Source of the DNA: UBA1952 sp965246765
GTDB taxonomy: Bacteria; Bacteroidota; Bacteroidia; Chitinophagales; Chitinophagaceae
Reading direction: 5' to 3'
NCBI GenBank assembly: GCA_965246765.1
Contig: CBDFFJ010000001.1
Location: 62,001 to 126,000 of the forward strand
DNA length: 64,000 nt
The first letter of the stretch is position 1, and every line of letters begins with the position of its first letter. Shown piece by piece: positions 25,379 to 35,200 of the stretch. A program made the translations under genes and the position numbers. A model generated the notes under the pieces. It was not told where the DNA came from and did no database searches. It saw nothing but the letters and a program-made list of their open reading frames with translations.

Positions 25379-25534
25379 TTTCTACCGGTTAAGCTTACGG
25401 GATTGAAATGAAGTGGAAATACCTGCTGACACCTTCCATTGGCAATAGCACCATAAATGGTAAAAATGACGCGAAGGCCGCATCTTTATGGAAAGTCTGG
25501 TGAGATGATTCTTACAAAGCCAAACCATCATGTT

Positions 25535-26623
25535 ATGAAGCATAGCGTTTCTGTTATCTACATCTTTCTACTCACATTAATTGCATGCAGTGAGGAATCA
25601 AAACCCGTAATAAATCAATCCGTAACTGCTAATGATGAAATGAAGAAGCAGGCTGCTGCGCTCAACAGCTATTTGGAAAAGTTACAGACTCCGGCGCAAC
25701 GCTTTAAAGTGCCTGCGACTAGCGTTTCCAAAATAGTGGGTAGAAAAGGAACTACGCTTTTCATTGAACCTGCAAGCTTAGAAACAGAAGACGGAGGGCC
25801 CTTGGGTAAGGAAATAGAAGTAGAGCTAAAGGAACTTACTAATCAGAGCGAATTGGCGCTGAACAATGCGCAAACGATATCCGATGGCAGACTACTGGTA
25901 TCTGGAGGCGCTTACTATATCGGTATTAGTTCTGATGGTAGGAGACTGAAGATTAAGGAGGGGAAAGGTATGCAGGCGTCTTTCCCGATGAAGAGTAAGA
26001 TACCGATGGAGCTATTTTACGGAGAGCGAGATTCGTTGACAAGTATGAATTGGAATCGTACGGAGAAACGTATGGCAACTCGGACTTACGATTGGGAACG
26101 GGCGTCAATTGATAGAGCTAATTTAAACAGCGATGGAGTAAATTCAGAAGAGTGGATTGATAGTATAAGGGCCTATGTAGATGACCCAAACCAAGTTGGC
26201 AATGGAGATTCATATCGTAAAGCCAGAAAGTCACTTGACCGGGTTGAGCACGAATTGTACGAGGCCGTCTCCATTCAAAAACTGGGGTGGATTAACTGTG
26301 ATCACTTCTGGAATGACAAAACTCCGCTTGCAACTATTAAAGTAAAGTTCCGGTTGGAAGATAGCGTCAGGTTAGCCCAAGTGTATGTTTTATACAAGGA
26401 TATAAACAGTATTCAAAACGCATTCTATGCTGCCGACGACCACTTTGGGAATAATGATTTATCAATTCCCGCTAACAAGAATGTGAAGTTGATTGCGGTG
26501 ATACTCAAAGGAACACAGTTGCTGACAGATACAAAGACGCTGACTTTCAAGAGTAACGCAACCGTTCAATTTTCGCCCGCTCCAACGGACGAGAAGGAAC
26601 TTCCTGCCTTGTTCAGACTTTGA
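25535..26623 (+). CDS. Large lipoprotein of unknown function, AT-richer than neighbours
   Basis: A 362-residue protein. The ATG at 25535 starts the lipoprotein signal MKHSVSVIYIFLLTLIACSE. A central domain (about 60-160) with GRKGTTLFIEPASL, GKEIEVELKELTN and DGRLLVSGGAYYIGI resembles extracellular beta-sandwich segments found in several Bacteroidota secreted proteins, but I cannot name a family. The C-terminal third (VKFRLEDSVRLAQVYVLYKD) looks like another beta domain. Codon use is visibly more A/T-rich than in flanking genes, which hints at transfer. An upstream in-frame start at 25457 is not favoured. Confidence 0.65.
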   Translation: MKHSVSVIYIFLLTLIACSEESKPVINQSVTANDEMKKQAAALNSYLEKLQTPAQRFKVPATSVSKIVGRKGTTLFIEPASLETEDGGPLGKEIEVELKELTNQSELALNNAQTISDGRLLVSGGAYYIGISSDGRRLKIKEGKGMQASFPMKSKIPMELFYGERDSLTSMNWNRTEKRMATRTYDWERASIDRANLNSDGVNSEEWIDSIRAYVDDPNQVGNGDSYRKARKSLDRVEHELYEAVSIQKLGWINCDHFWNDKTPLATIKVKFRLEDSVRLAQVYVLYKDINSIQNAFYAADDHFGNNDLSIPANKNVKLIAVILKGTQLLTDTKTLTFKSNATVQFSPAPTDEKELPALFRL

Positions 26624-26930
26624 CAAACTATGGTGCCAATCATAGTCCAGATACCGCTTCCGCTTGAATTGGATGAATATTACAGCGTTAAACGATCATG
26701 CTTACTTGCTTTCTCAGTGCAAAACAATATCCCGCGCACCCTTCTTTATAAATTTTCTATCTCGGAAATAATAATGTAGCCATCTGTAAACCGCTTCTTG
26801 CAGACAAGGCACTCAAAAGCAAACTTTGTACTTGCTGTAAACTTATCTTCAGTTTCTTTATTAGACATAGGAAATCTGATTCTGAATGATGAACCATTTG
26901 GGCTTATCAGCCAGCGGCTTAATAGCTCCG
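26624..26930. other. AT-rich spacer without a supported gene
   Basis: Between the lipoprotein gene and GGGPS there are 307 bases with only short open frames. I see no repeat, RNA gene or terminator in it. Its A/T-rich composition continues that of the preceding gene. Confidence 0.5.
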
Positions 26931-27701
26931 CTAAGCCACACGTGCCCCGTCCGCCCCATGCACCGCCCCTGCCAAATCCTTAATCAGCATCGGATCTTTT
27001 TCAATAGCATTGCCCACCACCACCACCGTAGCCCCGGAAGCAGCAGCCGTATGCACATCCTCAGCCGTCCGCATACCGCCGCCTACAAATAGCGGGATGG
27101 CCGTATGGCTGCTCACTTTCTCAATCATCTCCGCGCTCACCGGGTAGCGCGCTCCGCTGCCCGCGTCCATGTAGAGGAGGTGCTGGCCCAGCAGCTCGCC
27201 CGCCCAAGCGGTGCAGAGGGCAATGTCCGGCTTATTTGCCGGTAGCGGCAGGGAGCCGCTGATGTACGAAACCGTTGTGGGCGCGCCGCCATCAATCACC
27301 ATGTAACCCGTGCTCATCACCTCCAGCCCGCTGGCCTTTACCGCCGGGGCTGACACTACATGCTGCCCGATGAGCAGCTCCGGATTGCGGCCGGATATAA
27401 GGGAGAGGTAAAGCAGCGCATCGGCATAAGGCGTCACTTGAGCTGGTGAGCCGGGAAAGAGGATGACCGGAATATCGCTTTCCGCCTTGAAACGCTGGAT
27501 GCAGGCGTCTATCTGGTGCGTCACCACCAGCGAGCCGCCTACGAGCAGGTAATCCACGCCGCCGTCGTTGCAGAGCTTAGCGAGGGCTGCCATTTCAGAG
27601 GGCGCCATCTTATCGGGGTCGGCAAGGACGGCAAAGGCGGGCCGGCGCTCGGCCTTGCGGCGGCGTAAGTCGGTAAGTATATAGTGCTTGTTCGCGGACA
27701 T
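26931..27701 (-). CDS. Geranylgeranylglyceryl/heptaprenylglyceryl phosphate synthase (PcrB/GGGPS family)
   Basis: A 256-residue TIM-barrel prenyltransferase that joins glycerol-1-phosphate to a polyprenyl diphosphate. Family features are FAVLADPDKMAPSEM (metal/G1P region), VDYLLVGGSLV, LFPGSPAQVTPYADALLYLS then LISGRNPELLIGQHV, YMDAGSGARYPV and PLFVGGGMRTAEDVHTAA with the phosphate-binding glycines. The length and ISGRNPELLIG segment fit the bacterial group II enzymes of Bacteroidota. The ATG at 27701 is the first; product chain length cannot be read from the sequence. Confidence 0.88.
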   Translation of the reverse strand: MSANKHYILTDLRRRKAERRPAFAVLADPDKMAPSEMAALAKLCNDGGVDYLLVGGSLVVTHQIDACIQRFKAESDIPVILFPGSPAQVTPYADALLYLSLISGRNPELLIGQHVVSAPAVKASGLEVMSTGYMVIDGGAPTTVSYISGSLPLPANKPDIALCTAWAGELLGQHLLYMDAGSGARYPVSAEMIEKVSSHTAIPLFVGGGMRTAEDVHTAAASGATVVVVGNAIEKDPMLIKDLAGAVHGADGARVA

Positions 27702-27762
27702 GCTTGCCTGCAAAAATGGGGGCTTTTTCCGGCAGATGAACGCGGATGTTTACCGTTTACGC

Positions 27763-27790
27763 GTGGAGACGCAACGCATTGCGTCTCCAC
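27763..27790. repeat. Perfect palindromic hairpin, 12-bp arms
   Basis: GTGGAGACGCAA and TTGCGTCTCCAC flank a CGCA loop between the mscL stop and the GGGPS start (both minus strand). No T tract follows. Palindromes of this wording recur in many bacterial genomes, but a function is not established. Confidence 0.65.
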
Positions 27791-27801
27791 AGGACGTGTA
27801 A

Positions 27802-28182
27802 TCAGCGCTTCCGCAGCTCGTCGCGGATTTCCATAAGCAGGGCATCCGTGCTGCTTGGCGCCGCCGGCGTGGCAGGCGCTTCGTCTTTTTTGCGCATCAT
27901 GCTGCCCATTGCGCGAACGATGGAGAACAGCACCAGCGCTACAACAAGAAACTTGATGATGGCAGCAAGAAAATTGCCGTATTTGACGGCGCCCCAGGCC
28001 AGCTTGTCCAGGTCAGCCACTCCTGCCGCATCCAATGCCGGCTTTAAAATAAGTGGCGTAACCACATCTTCTACAAGCGATGAAACGATAGCGCCGAATG
28101 CAGCGCCGATGATTACGGCAGTTGCCAGCTCAACGACGTTGCCTTTCAGGGCAAATGCTTTAAAGTCTTTTACGAATCCCAT
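27802..28182 (-). CDS. mscL: Large-conductance mechanosensitive channel
   Basis: A 126-residue inner-membrane channel that opens under high membrane tension during osmotic downshock. The N-terminal amphipathic helix and first membrane helix read FVKDFKAFALKGNVVELATA then VIIGAAFGAIVSSLVEDVV, the pore-lining MscL signature. The second helix is FLAAIIKFLVVALVLFSIVR, and a short cytoplasmic helix ends the protein. Length is typical. Confidence 0.95.
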   Translation of the reverse strand: MGFVKDFKAFALKGNVVELATAVIIGAAFGAIVSSLVEDVVTPLILKPALDAAGVADLDKLAWGAVKYGNFLAAIIKFLVVALVLFSIVRAMGSMMRKKDEAPATPAAPSSTDALLMEIRDELRKR

Positions 28183-28302
28183 GATGTGTGTTTGTGTGCG
28201 GGTAAATATAGCCTTCCCGCTCTTGTGCTCATAATGAATGCGCTTATGCGTGCAGAAAACAAATAGATACGCCGGAAACTATTTTTATGAAAAACGTTTC
28301 CA

Positions 28303-28310
28303 TAGTTTTG
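28303..28310 (+). promoter_or_regulatory. -7 element (TAGTTTTG) of the tetR-efflux operon
   Basis: A perfect TAnnTTTG match 11 bases upstream of the TetR ATG at 28322. Confidence 0.5.
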
Positions 28311-28321
28311 GCCCCGCAAAG

Positions 28322-28951
28322 ATGGACGCACTGACCAAAATACTTACGGTAGCCGTTGATTCGTTTCGCCAGTATGGCTTCAAGACGATTACGATGGACG
28401 ATATAGCGCGTGGGGCAGGTATTTCCAAGAAGACGCTTTACCAGCACTTTTACATCAAAGCCGGAAGTGGTGCTGGCCGCTATGGAGTGGCATCAGAGCC
28501 ATATCCACAAGCTCATGCTGGATATCATGGCCACTTCTGAAAATGCGGTGGAAGGCATGGTGCGCGTGAACGCGGTGATGAACCAGATGTTTCGCCAGAT
28601 AAACCCGATGGCGATGCTGGAGCTGCAGCGCTTCTTTCCGGAGGCATACCAGAAGTTTCGCGAGAAGCTGATGCATAAAGACATCGCCGCCATCCGCGAC
28701 AATATTACCCGCGGCATGGAGGAAGGCCTTTACCGACTGGGCATGGACGCTGACCTATTAGCGCGCTACCGCGTAGAAAGCTGCCTCATACTTTTCCAGC
28801 CTAATTCACTTGTAACGCAGGTACCCATCACCCGCATGAAATCAATATGGCCATCATGGAAAATTTCCTCTACGGCCTGATGACGGCGAAAGGCGAGCGG
28901 CTCTACCAGAAATACTCTGAAAAATACCTGAAAGAAGTACCCAAGATATGA
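28322..28951 (+). pseudogene. TetR family regulator, two frameshifts
   Basis: The N-terminus is a good TetR helix-turn-helix: ILTVAVDSFRQYGFKTITMD followed by DIARGAGISKKTLYQHF. At about 28449-28452 (a TTTT run) an extra base moves the frame; reading on in the +1 frame gives the expected TSKPEVVLAAMEWH and the ligand-binding helices. Near 28800-28835 the frame returns to the first one, giving EINMAIMENFLYGLMTAKGE to KEVPKI before TGA at 28949. The stop overlaps the tolC ATG (ATGA). Net shift is zero. Either a decayed repressor or sequencing errors. Confidence 0.75.
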
Positions 28952-30323
28952 ATCGTCTCTTCTTAAAATTTTTAGTTCTGGCCCTGCTGCCGCTGAGTGC
29001 TTTTGCCAAAGCGCCGGCGCAGGAAGCAGACGTCGTACGTCTCAGCCTGCAGGATTGCATCAGCTATGCGCTGCGCAATTCTGATACGATTAAGAACGCC
29101 CGCCTCGCCATCCTGAAACAGGATGCACAGAATAATCAGATTAAGTCCAATGCCCTGCCTCGTGTCAACGGCGCCGCTTCGCTGAATGATTTTGTGAACC
29201 CGCAGCAGAGCCTGCTGCCACTTAGTTTCTTTACTCAGAAGCCGGAGGATGGCGACAAGTTCGCCGCAGTGCAGTTTTCCCCGAAGTATAACTCCACAGC
29301 AACGCTGAATGGCAATCAGGCTCTTTTTGACGGCTCCCTGCTTGTGGCGCTAAAGGCGCGGCGAACGATTATGGAAGTGGCGCGTCAGGCGGCTAAGCTT
29401 ACGGAAGAAAATGTGCGCTACAACATCCAGCGCGCATACTATGCGGTGATTATCGGGCAGCAGCAGTTCCGGACGCTTACCGCTTCGCTTACTACCGCGC
29501 GCGAGATGGCTCATGATGTACAAGTGCTTTATGAAACCGGTTTTGCCGAGAAGATAGACGTGAGCCGCAGCCAGGTACAGCTTACCAATCTGGAAACAGA
29601 CAGCCTGCGCACAGCATCACTCTTAGAGACTGGCCTGCAGGCGCTGAAGTTTACGATCGGAATGGACATTGATCAGCCGGTGGAGCTAACAGATACTTCG
29701 CTCACCGACAATATCACAGAAGCAACCGCGCTGCTGACCGAAACGCTGGACTATGCCCGCCGAACAGAAGTCAGCCTTGCCACAAACGCCGTTAAAGCCT
29801 GTATGAGTATAATGTGAAGCGCTACCAGCTTTCAGCCTATCCTACGCTCGAGCGCCTTTGCGCAATCTGGGCTACAACTATGGCTCCAATACCTTCAGCG
29901 ACCTTACGAGGTTTCAGGGCAATTACCTCTACTCATCGCTCAGTAGGGCTTCAGCTGAATGTGCCCATCTTCAACGGCTTCCTACGGAAGAATCAGGTGC
30001 GCGAGGCGAAGGTGGATCTGGAAATGGGCAAGAACCGCCTGCACCTGTTGAAGCTGAGCCTTGACTTTCAGACGGCGCAAACGCAGACGACGCTGCGCAA
30101 TGCACTGCTGGCTGCAAAAATGCAGGAGCGCAACCTCGCACTGGCAAACAGCATTGTGGATTTGGCGCGTAAGAAATTCAAAGCCGGCGTAGGCTCCAAC
30201 TTGGAAGTAAACCAGGCGCAGACCGACCTGCTGCTTTCTCAAAACAATTATTACAGCGCCCTGCTGGATGTGGTCAATGCGCAGGCAGATGTGCAGAAGT
30301 CGCTCGGCGGTTTTGCCCAATAA
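28948..30323 (+). pseudogene. TolC family outer-membrane efflux protein, several frameshifts
   Basis: The N-terminal 280 residues read well (signal MNRLFLKFLVLALLPLSAFA, then SLQDCISYALRNSDTIKNA, the first TolC helix). Around 29795 the frame changes so that LYEYNVKRYQLSAYPTL continues one frame over. One extra base at about 29850 leads to SAFAQS, another near 29870 to YNYGSNTFSDLTRFQGNYLY, and a third near 29942 to VGLQLNVPIFNGFLRKNQ and the C-terminal helices ending KSLGGFAQ. With all changes corrected this is a normal-length TolC protein, the outer-membrane exit duct for the RND pump downstream. As written the protein stops at 29817. Confidence 0.8.
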
Positions 30324-30371
30324 GGACGCTGTCCGATACTATCCAACATCATCCAACGCTATCCAACAATA

Positions 30372-31469
30372 ATGAAACACCTCCTCCCCATCCTGCTCGC
30401 CGTGCTGCTCTTGAGCGCTTGCGGCAAGAAGGAAGAAACCGCTACCGACAAGATTGCGAAGCTCAAGAAAGAGCGCGCAGACATAGACGCTAAAATCCGG
30501 GACATAGAAGGGAAGAGCGGCGTCAAGGATTCCATCAAAGCCATTCCGGTTTCTGTGATGGAAGTTACGCCACAGTCATTCCAGTCTTTTATAGATGTGC
30601 AGGCCGCCATCACCGGCGATGAAAACGTGGTGGCTACCCCGCAGATGATGGGCACCGTGCGGAGCGTGATGGCGCATGTAGGCCAGCATGTAAGCGCGGG
30701 CCAGACCCTTGCCGTACTGGATGCTTCTATGCTGGACCAGCAGATCGCTTCGCAGGATGCGCAGATTTCCCTGCTCCGCTCTGTGTATGAAAAGCAGAAG
30801 AGCCTCTGGGCGCAGCAGATAGGTACCGAAGTACAGCTGCTCAGCGCGAAGGCCGCATACGAATCGGCGGCTAAGGGACGCGGCGCGACCGTTGCGCAAC
30901 GCAATATGTACCGCATCATCGCGCCAATTTCCGGCACCGTTGACGAAGTGGATATTCACACCGGCGATGCCGCCCAGCCCGGCGGGCAGAAGGGCATCCG
31001 CATCGTGAATGCGAATAAGCTGAAGGCCGAAGCTAACCTCGGCGAAAGCTATCTCGGCAAGGTGAAAACCGGCGACCCGGTAACGCTCATCTTCAACGAC
31101 ATCAATGATTCCATCAAGACGCGCCTCTCGTTTGTAGCGCAGTCGGTAGATGCCACTTCGCGCGCCTTCCGCGTGCAGGTGAATCTGGGCGCGAGCAACA
31201 AGCTGCACCCCAATATGAGCGCACGCATGAAGATTGCCAATTACTCTGCCGGCAGCGCGCTGGTGGTGCCGGTGTCGGCGGTGCAGAAGACGGGCGACGG
31301 CGACCGTGTGTTTGTGGCAGACGGCAAGCTGAGCCGTGCAGTACCCGTACAAACCGGCCGCACGGGCGACGGAATGATTGAAATCCTCGGAGGCCTGAAG
31401 GCAGGCGATAAAGTGGTGACGGCAGGCTACGAAGACCTGGACAACGGAACAGCAATAACGATACAATGA
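30372..31469 (+). CDS. RND efflux periplasmic adaptor (membrane fusion protein)
   Basis: A 365-residue lipoprotein adaptor linking the RND pump to TolC. It has a lipoprotein signal ILLAVLLLSACGKKEE, a short coiled coil (KIAKLKKERADIDAKIRDIE), the lipoyl half-motif VGQHVSAGQTLAVLDASML, a hairpin (residues about 120-180), the second lipoyl half IIAPISGTVDEVDIHTGDAA, and a beta-barrel/MPD region with PVSAVQKTGDGDRVFVADG. The gene is intact. It is separated from tolC by 48 bases containing ATCCAAC repeats and from the pump gene by a 750-base REP-bearing spacer. Confidence 0.88.
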   Translation: MKHLLPILLAVLLLSACGKKEETATDKIAKLKKERADIDAKIRDIEGKSGVKDSIKAIPVSVMEVTPQSFQSFIDVQAAITGDENVVATPQMMGTVRSVMAHVGQHVSAGQTLAVLDASMLDQQIASQDAQISLLRSVYEKQKSLWAQQIGTEVQLLSAKAAYESAAKGRGATVAQRNMYRIIAPISGTVDEVDIHTGDAAQPGGQKGIRIVNANKLKAEANLGESYLGKVKTGDPVTLIFNDINDSIKTRLSFVAQSVDATSRAFRVQVNLGASNKLHPNMSARMKIANYSAGSALVVPVSAVQKTGDGDRVFVADGKLSRAVPVQTGRTGDGMIEILGGLKAGDKVVTAGYEDLDNGTAITIQ

Positions 31470-31524
31470 GTGGTTGGTGAGGACACCACCACGGCGTGAA
31501 ACAGGTGAGAGATGTGAGCAGGTA

Positions 31525-31624
31525 GAAACCGGGCTGAACGAAGCGCAGCGAGGGCTGAACGGTTTCGCCGGGAACAGATAGAAGCCGGTCTGACCGACCA
31601 AAGGAAGGTCTGACAGGCTTCGCC
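31525..31624 (+). repeat. Two REP elements in the efflux operon spacer
   Basis: Copy 1 (31525-31569) has outer arms GAAACCG/CGGTTTC; copy 2 (31581-31624) has GAAGCC/GGCTTC. Both contain two same-direction GGKCTGAM boxes separated by GA/AG-rich bases, and both continue as CGCC-R-GGAACAG. Each is preceded by CAG-R-TAGAA. The outer arms differ but stay complementary, as expected for REP hairpins served by a RAYT; a RAYT gene lies 4 kb downstream. Confidence 0.75.
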
Positions 31625-32170
31625 AGGAACAGAGATAACAGACAGGAAAAAGACGATAAGGTCAGGATAGAAGTTCTTTCAGCGCCTTTGCCTCCCGGTG
31701 AGCCGGGGCATGTGGAGCGACACAATCCGCCGCGGCGGATGGCAAACAATCGCTGGATAGAGTCGCGTCTCACCCGCCGCCGGCAGCAGGCCGGCGGCGG
31801 AGGATGCAAGCAGAAGTTCTTTTCGCGCAAAGACGCAGTGGTGGGGGTACGCCCCTTGAGTATGGCAGAAAAAGATATTTCGCGATAGTCTCTGCCGCTC
31901 AGCTCCGCTGTGTCTCTGCGGGAGGAGCCGTCAAAAGCATAGTCCTGCATAAAGTTGCAAAGGGCACGCGCGAGGCCCGGAGCGAAAATAGGAGCAGAAA
32001 TATTTTAGGGTCATTCCGAATTTTCGGAATACGGAAGCGTGGATTTTTAGGAACATACATATATATTTAGAAAAGTCAAACGGGCTGACGAACGCTGAAG
32101 TGTGCGACGCAACGGATGATTGGGAGCGCACTGAAGCTTGTAACATAAAAAATCTAACAAGGCTTTGTCC
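31625..32170. other. Long non-coding spacer within the efflux operon
   Basis: No supported gene. It holds a 16-base perfect palindrome ATCCGCCGCGGCGGAT (near 31735), a GC-rich hairpin CCGCCGCCGGC/GCCGGCGGCGG near 31780-31800, the hairpin ATTCCGAA/TTCGGAAT near 32012, and two loosely similar AGAAGTTCTTT stretches near 31670 and 31810. The segment is probably built from small mobile or decayed elements. Confidence 0.5.
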
Positions 32171-32214
32171 GGCGACGCCGGGCAGACCTCCCTTCGGTCG
32201 GGCAGACCGGCTAT
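32171..32214 (-). repeat. REP element directly upstream of the RND pump gene
   Basis: Reads on the minus strand as a REP with two GGTCTG boxes (GCCGGTCTGCCCGACC and GGAGGTCTGCCCGGC), ending CGTCGCC. It ends 5 bases before the pump ATG at 32219, so any native promoter or leader of that gene has been displaced or the gene depends on read-through. Confidence 0.7.
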
Positions 32215-32218
32215 CGGT

Positions 32219-35200
32219 ATGAAAGACAATAAAATCAAAGAATTTTTCCTCTCCTCCTGGGCGATTGACAACCGCACGGCGGTGTATATCATCACCATCA
32301 TCATCACGCTGGCCGGCTTCCTGACGTATCAGAGCCTGCCCAAAGAGCAATTTCCGGAGATCAAGCTGTCGCAGATTGTGGTGCAGACCATCTACCCCGG
32401 CACATCGCCGGAGAATATGGAGAACCTGGTGACGAAGCCGATTGAGAAGGAAGTGAAGAACCTGACGGGCGTGAAGAAGGTGACGTCCAATTCGTTTCAG
32501 GATTTCTCCATCGTGATCGTAGAGTTCACGCCGGATATCAAGGTGGACAAGGCCAAGAAAGATGTGAAGGACGCGGTGGATAAGGCCCGCACCGACCTGC
32601 CGAAGAACCTGCCGAATGAGCCGGAGGTGAACGACATTGACCTTTCGGAAATGCCCATTATGTATGTGAACATTTCGGGCAATTACGACCTCGCGCGCCT
32701 GAAGAAATACGCCGACCGCGTGCAGGATAAGATTGAAGAATTGAAGGAAATCAAGCGGGTGGATATGGTGGGCGCGCTGGAGCGGGAGATTCAGATTAAT
32801 GTGGACCTGTACAAGATGAGCGCGGCAGGCATCACGTTTGACGATATAGAGCGGACAGTTGCTTTTGAGAACGTGAGCGCGACGGCGGGTGAGCTGAGCA
32901 TGAATAATCAGAAGCGCATCCTCTCGCTGCGCAATGAGTATAAAAGCGCGGATGAAATTGGGGCGATTGTGGTGAAGAATGCGCAAGGCTCGTCGGTGTA
33001 TGTGCGCGACATCGCGCAGGTGCAGGACAGCTATGAGGAGCAGAAAAGCTACGCGCGTCTGGACGGCAAGAATGTGATTACGCTGAACGTCATCAAGGCG
33101 AAGGGCGGCAACCTGATTGATGCATCGGATAAGATTGCGAAGCTGGCGAAGGAGATGAAAGGCGCCGAGTTGCCGCGCGACCTGAGCATCGTAACCACCG
33201 GCGACCAAAGCGAGAGCACGCGCACGACGCTGCATGATCTGGTGAACACCATTATCATCGGCTTTATCCTCGTAACCATCATCCTCATGTTCTTCATGGG
33301 CGTGACGAATGCCTTGTTTGTGGCGCTGAGTGTGCCGCTTTCCTGCGCCATAGCGTTCCTTGTTTTGCCGGGCATCGGCTTTACGCTGAACATGATTGTG
33401 CTGTTTGCATTCCTCTTAGCATTAGGCATTGTGGTGGATGACGCGATTGTGGTGGTGGAGAACACACACCGGATTTTTGACAATGGCAAGGTGCCGATCA
33501 AGAAGGCGGCGAAGCTGGCGACGGGAGAGGTGTTCTTACCCGTATTGAGCGGCACGGCGACGACGCTGATGCCCTTCATCCCGCTGGCATTCTGGAACAG
33601 CCTGATTGGCCAGTTCATGTACTTCCTGCCCATCACGCTTATCATCACGCTGGTGGCTTCGCTGCTGGTGGCTTATGTAATCAATCCTGTATTCGCGGTG
33701 AACTTCATGAAGCCGCACAATCCAAAGGATGACGGCAAGCGGCGCTTCAAGCGGAGGGACAAGATTCTGATGATAATCTTCGCGTCGCTGGCAGCGCTGT
33801 GCTATGTGTCACGGGCCTGGGGCGTGGGTAATTTCATCGTCTTCATCTACCTGTTCGTCCTGCTGGAGAAGTTTGTGTTTGAAAAGTGGATTCATTCCTT
33901 CCAAAACAAAGTGTGGCCGCGTTTTCAGACATGGTATAGCCGCTGGCTGGGCCGCGCACTGCGCCGTCCCTTCGCTACGGTTGGATTGATGCTTGGCATC
34001 TTTGTGTTTACGGTTGTGCTTATCTCCTTCCGTCCTCCTGAGGTCGTGTTCTTCCCAAGCGGCGACCCGAATTTTACTTACGTTTATCTCAACATGCCAG
34101 TCGGTACCGACCAGGCTTACACAAATACCATTCTGGAGAAAGTAGAAAAGCAGGTAAGCGGGGCGCTGACCGACCCGAAGACCGGGAAGATTACGCCGAT
34201 TGTAAAAAGCATCATCTCCAACGTAACGGTGGGCGTGGTTGACCCCGGCTCAGGCGAGTTGGGAGACTTCCCGAATAAGGGACGTGTAACGGTAGCCTTT
34301 GAAGAATTTTCCAAGCGAAAAGGCATCTCATCAGCCAACTATATGGAGAAGATTCGTGCGGCGGTGAAAGGCATTCCAGGCGCAGTCGTGACGGTGGATA
34401 AAGAGCAGGGAGGCCCGCCGACGGCGAAGCCAATCCTGATTGACATTGTCGGCGACAATCTGGATTCACTTGTGGCTACTTCGGAGCGGATGCGGCGTTT
34501 CCTTATTGCGAAGCAGGTGCCCGGCGTAGAAGAGCTGCGCTCTGACTTCCAGGCCAATAAGCCCGAAATTATCTTTGACCTAGACCGTGAGCGGATGAAC
34601 AACAACAGTATCACCACGGGTCAGGTAGCAGGCGGATTGCGCACAGCCGTTTTCGGAAAGGAAATCTCCCGCTTCCGCGATGCGAACGACGATTATCCAA
34701 TCACGTTACGCCTTGCGAAAGAGCAGCGGGAGGACGTGAGCGCCATCCAGAATATGCCGATTATCTACCGCGATATGGGCATGGGTGGCATTGTGCGGAC
34801 GGTTCCGGTTTCCTCCTTCGCGAATGTGCGCTATGCGAGCACGTACGGCGGCATCAAGCGGAAGGACCAAAAGCGGATTATCTCGCTTTCATCTAACGTG
34901 GTTGGCGGCTTTAACGCCAATGAAGTGGTTGCGAATGTGCAGCGCGAATTGGGCGACTTCCGCGCGCCGGCGGGGATTACCTTCAAGATGGGCGGTGAGC
35001 AGGAAGAGCAGGCCGAGGTTGGCGCTTTCCTCGGACGCGCGTTGATGATTTCCATGTGCCTTATCTTCCTCATTCTGATTATTCAGTTCAATTCGTTCTC
35101 ACGCACGGTGATTATCATGAGTGAGATTCTCTTCTCTGTCTTCGGTGTCATGCTGGGCCTGGGGCTATTTCACACGCCGTTCTCTATTGTGATGGGCGGT

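Noticed and set aside
31931..33235. 434-residue frame opposite the RND pump gene
   Set aside because: Antisense shadow of a long, well-conserved gene; composition mirrors the pump codons and no homology is recognisable.
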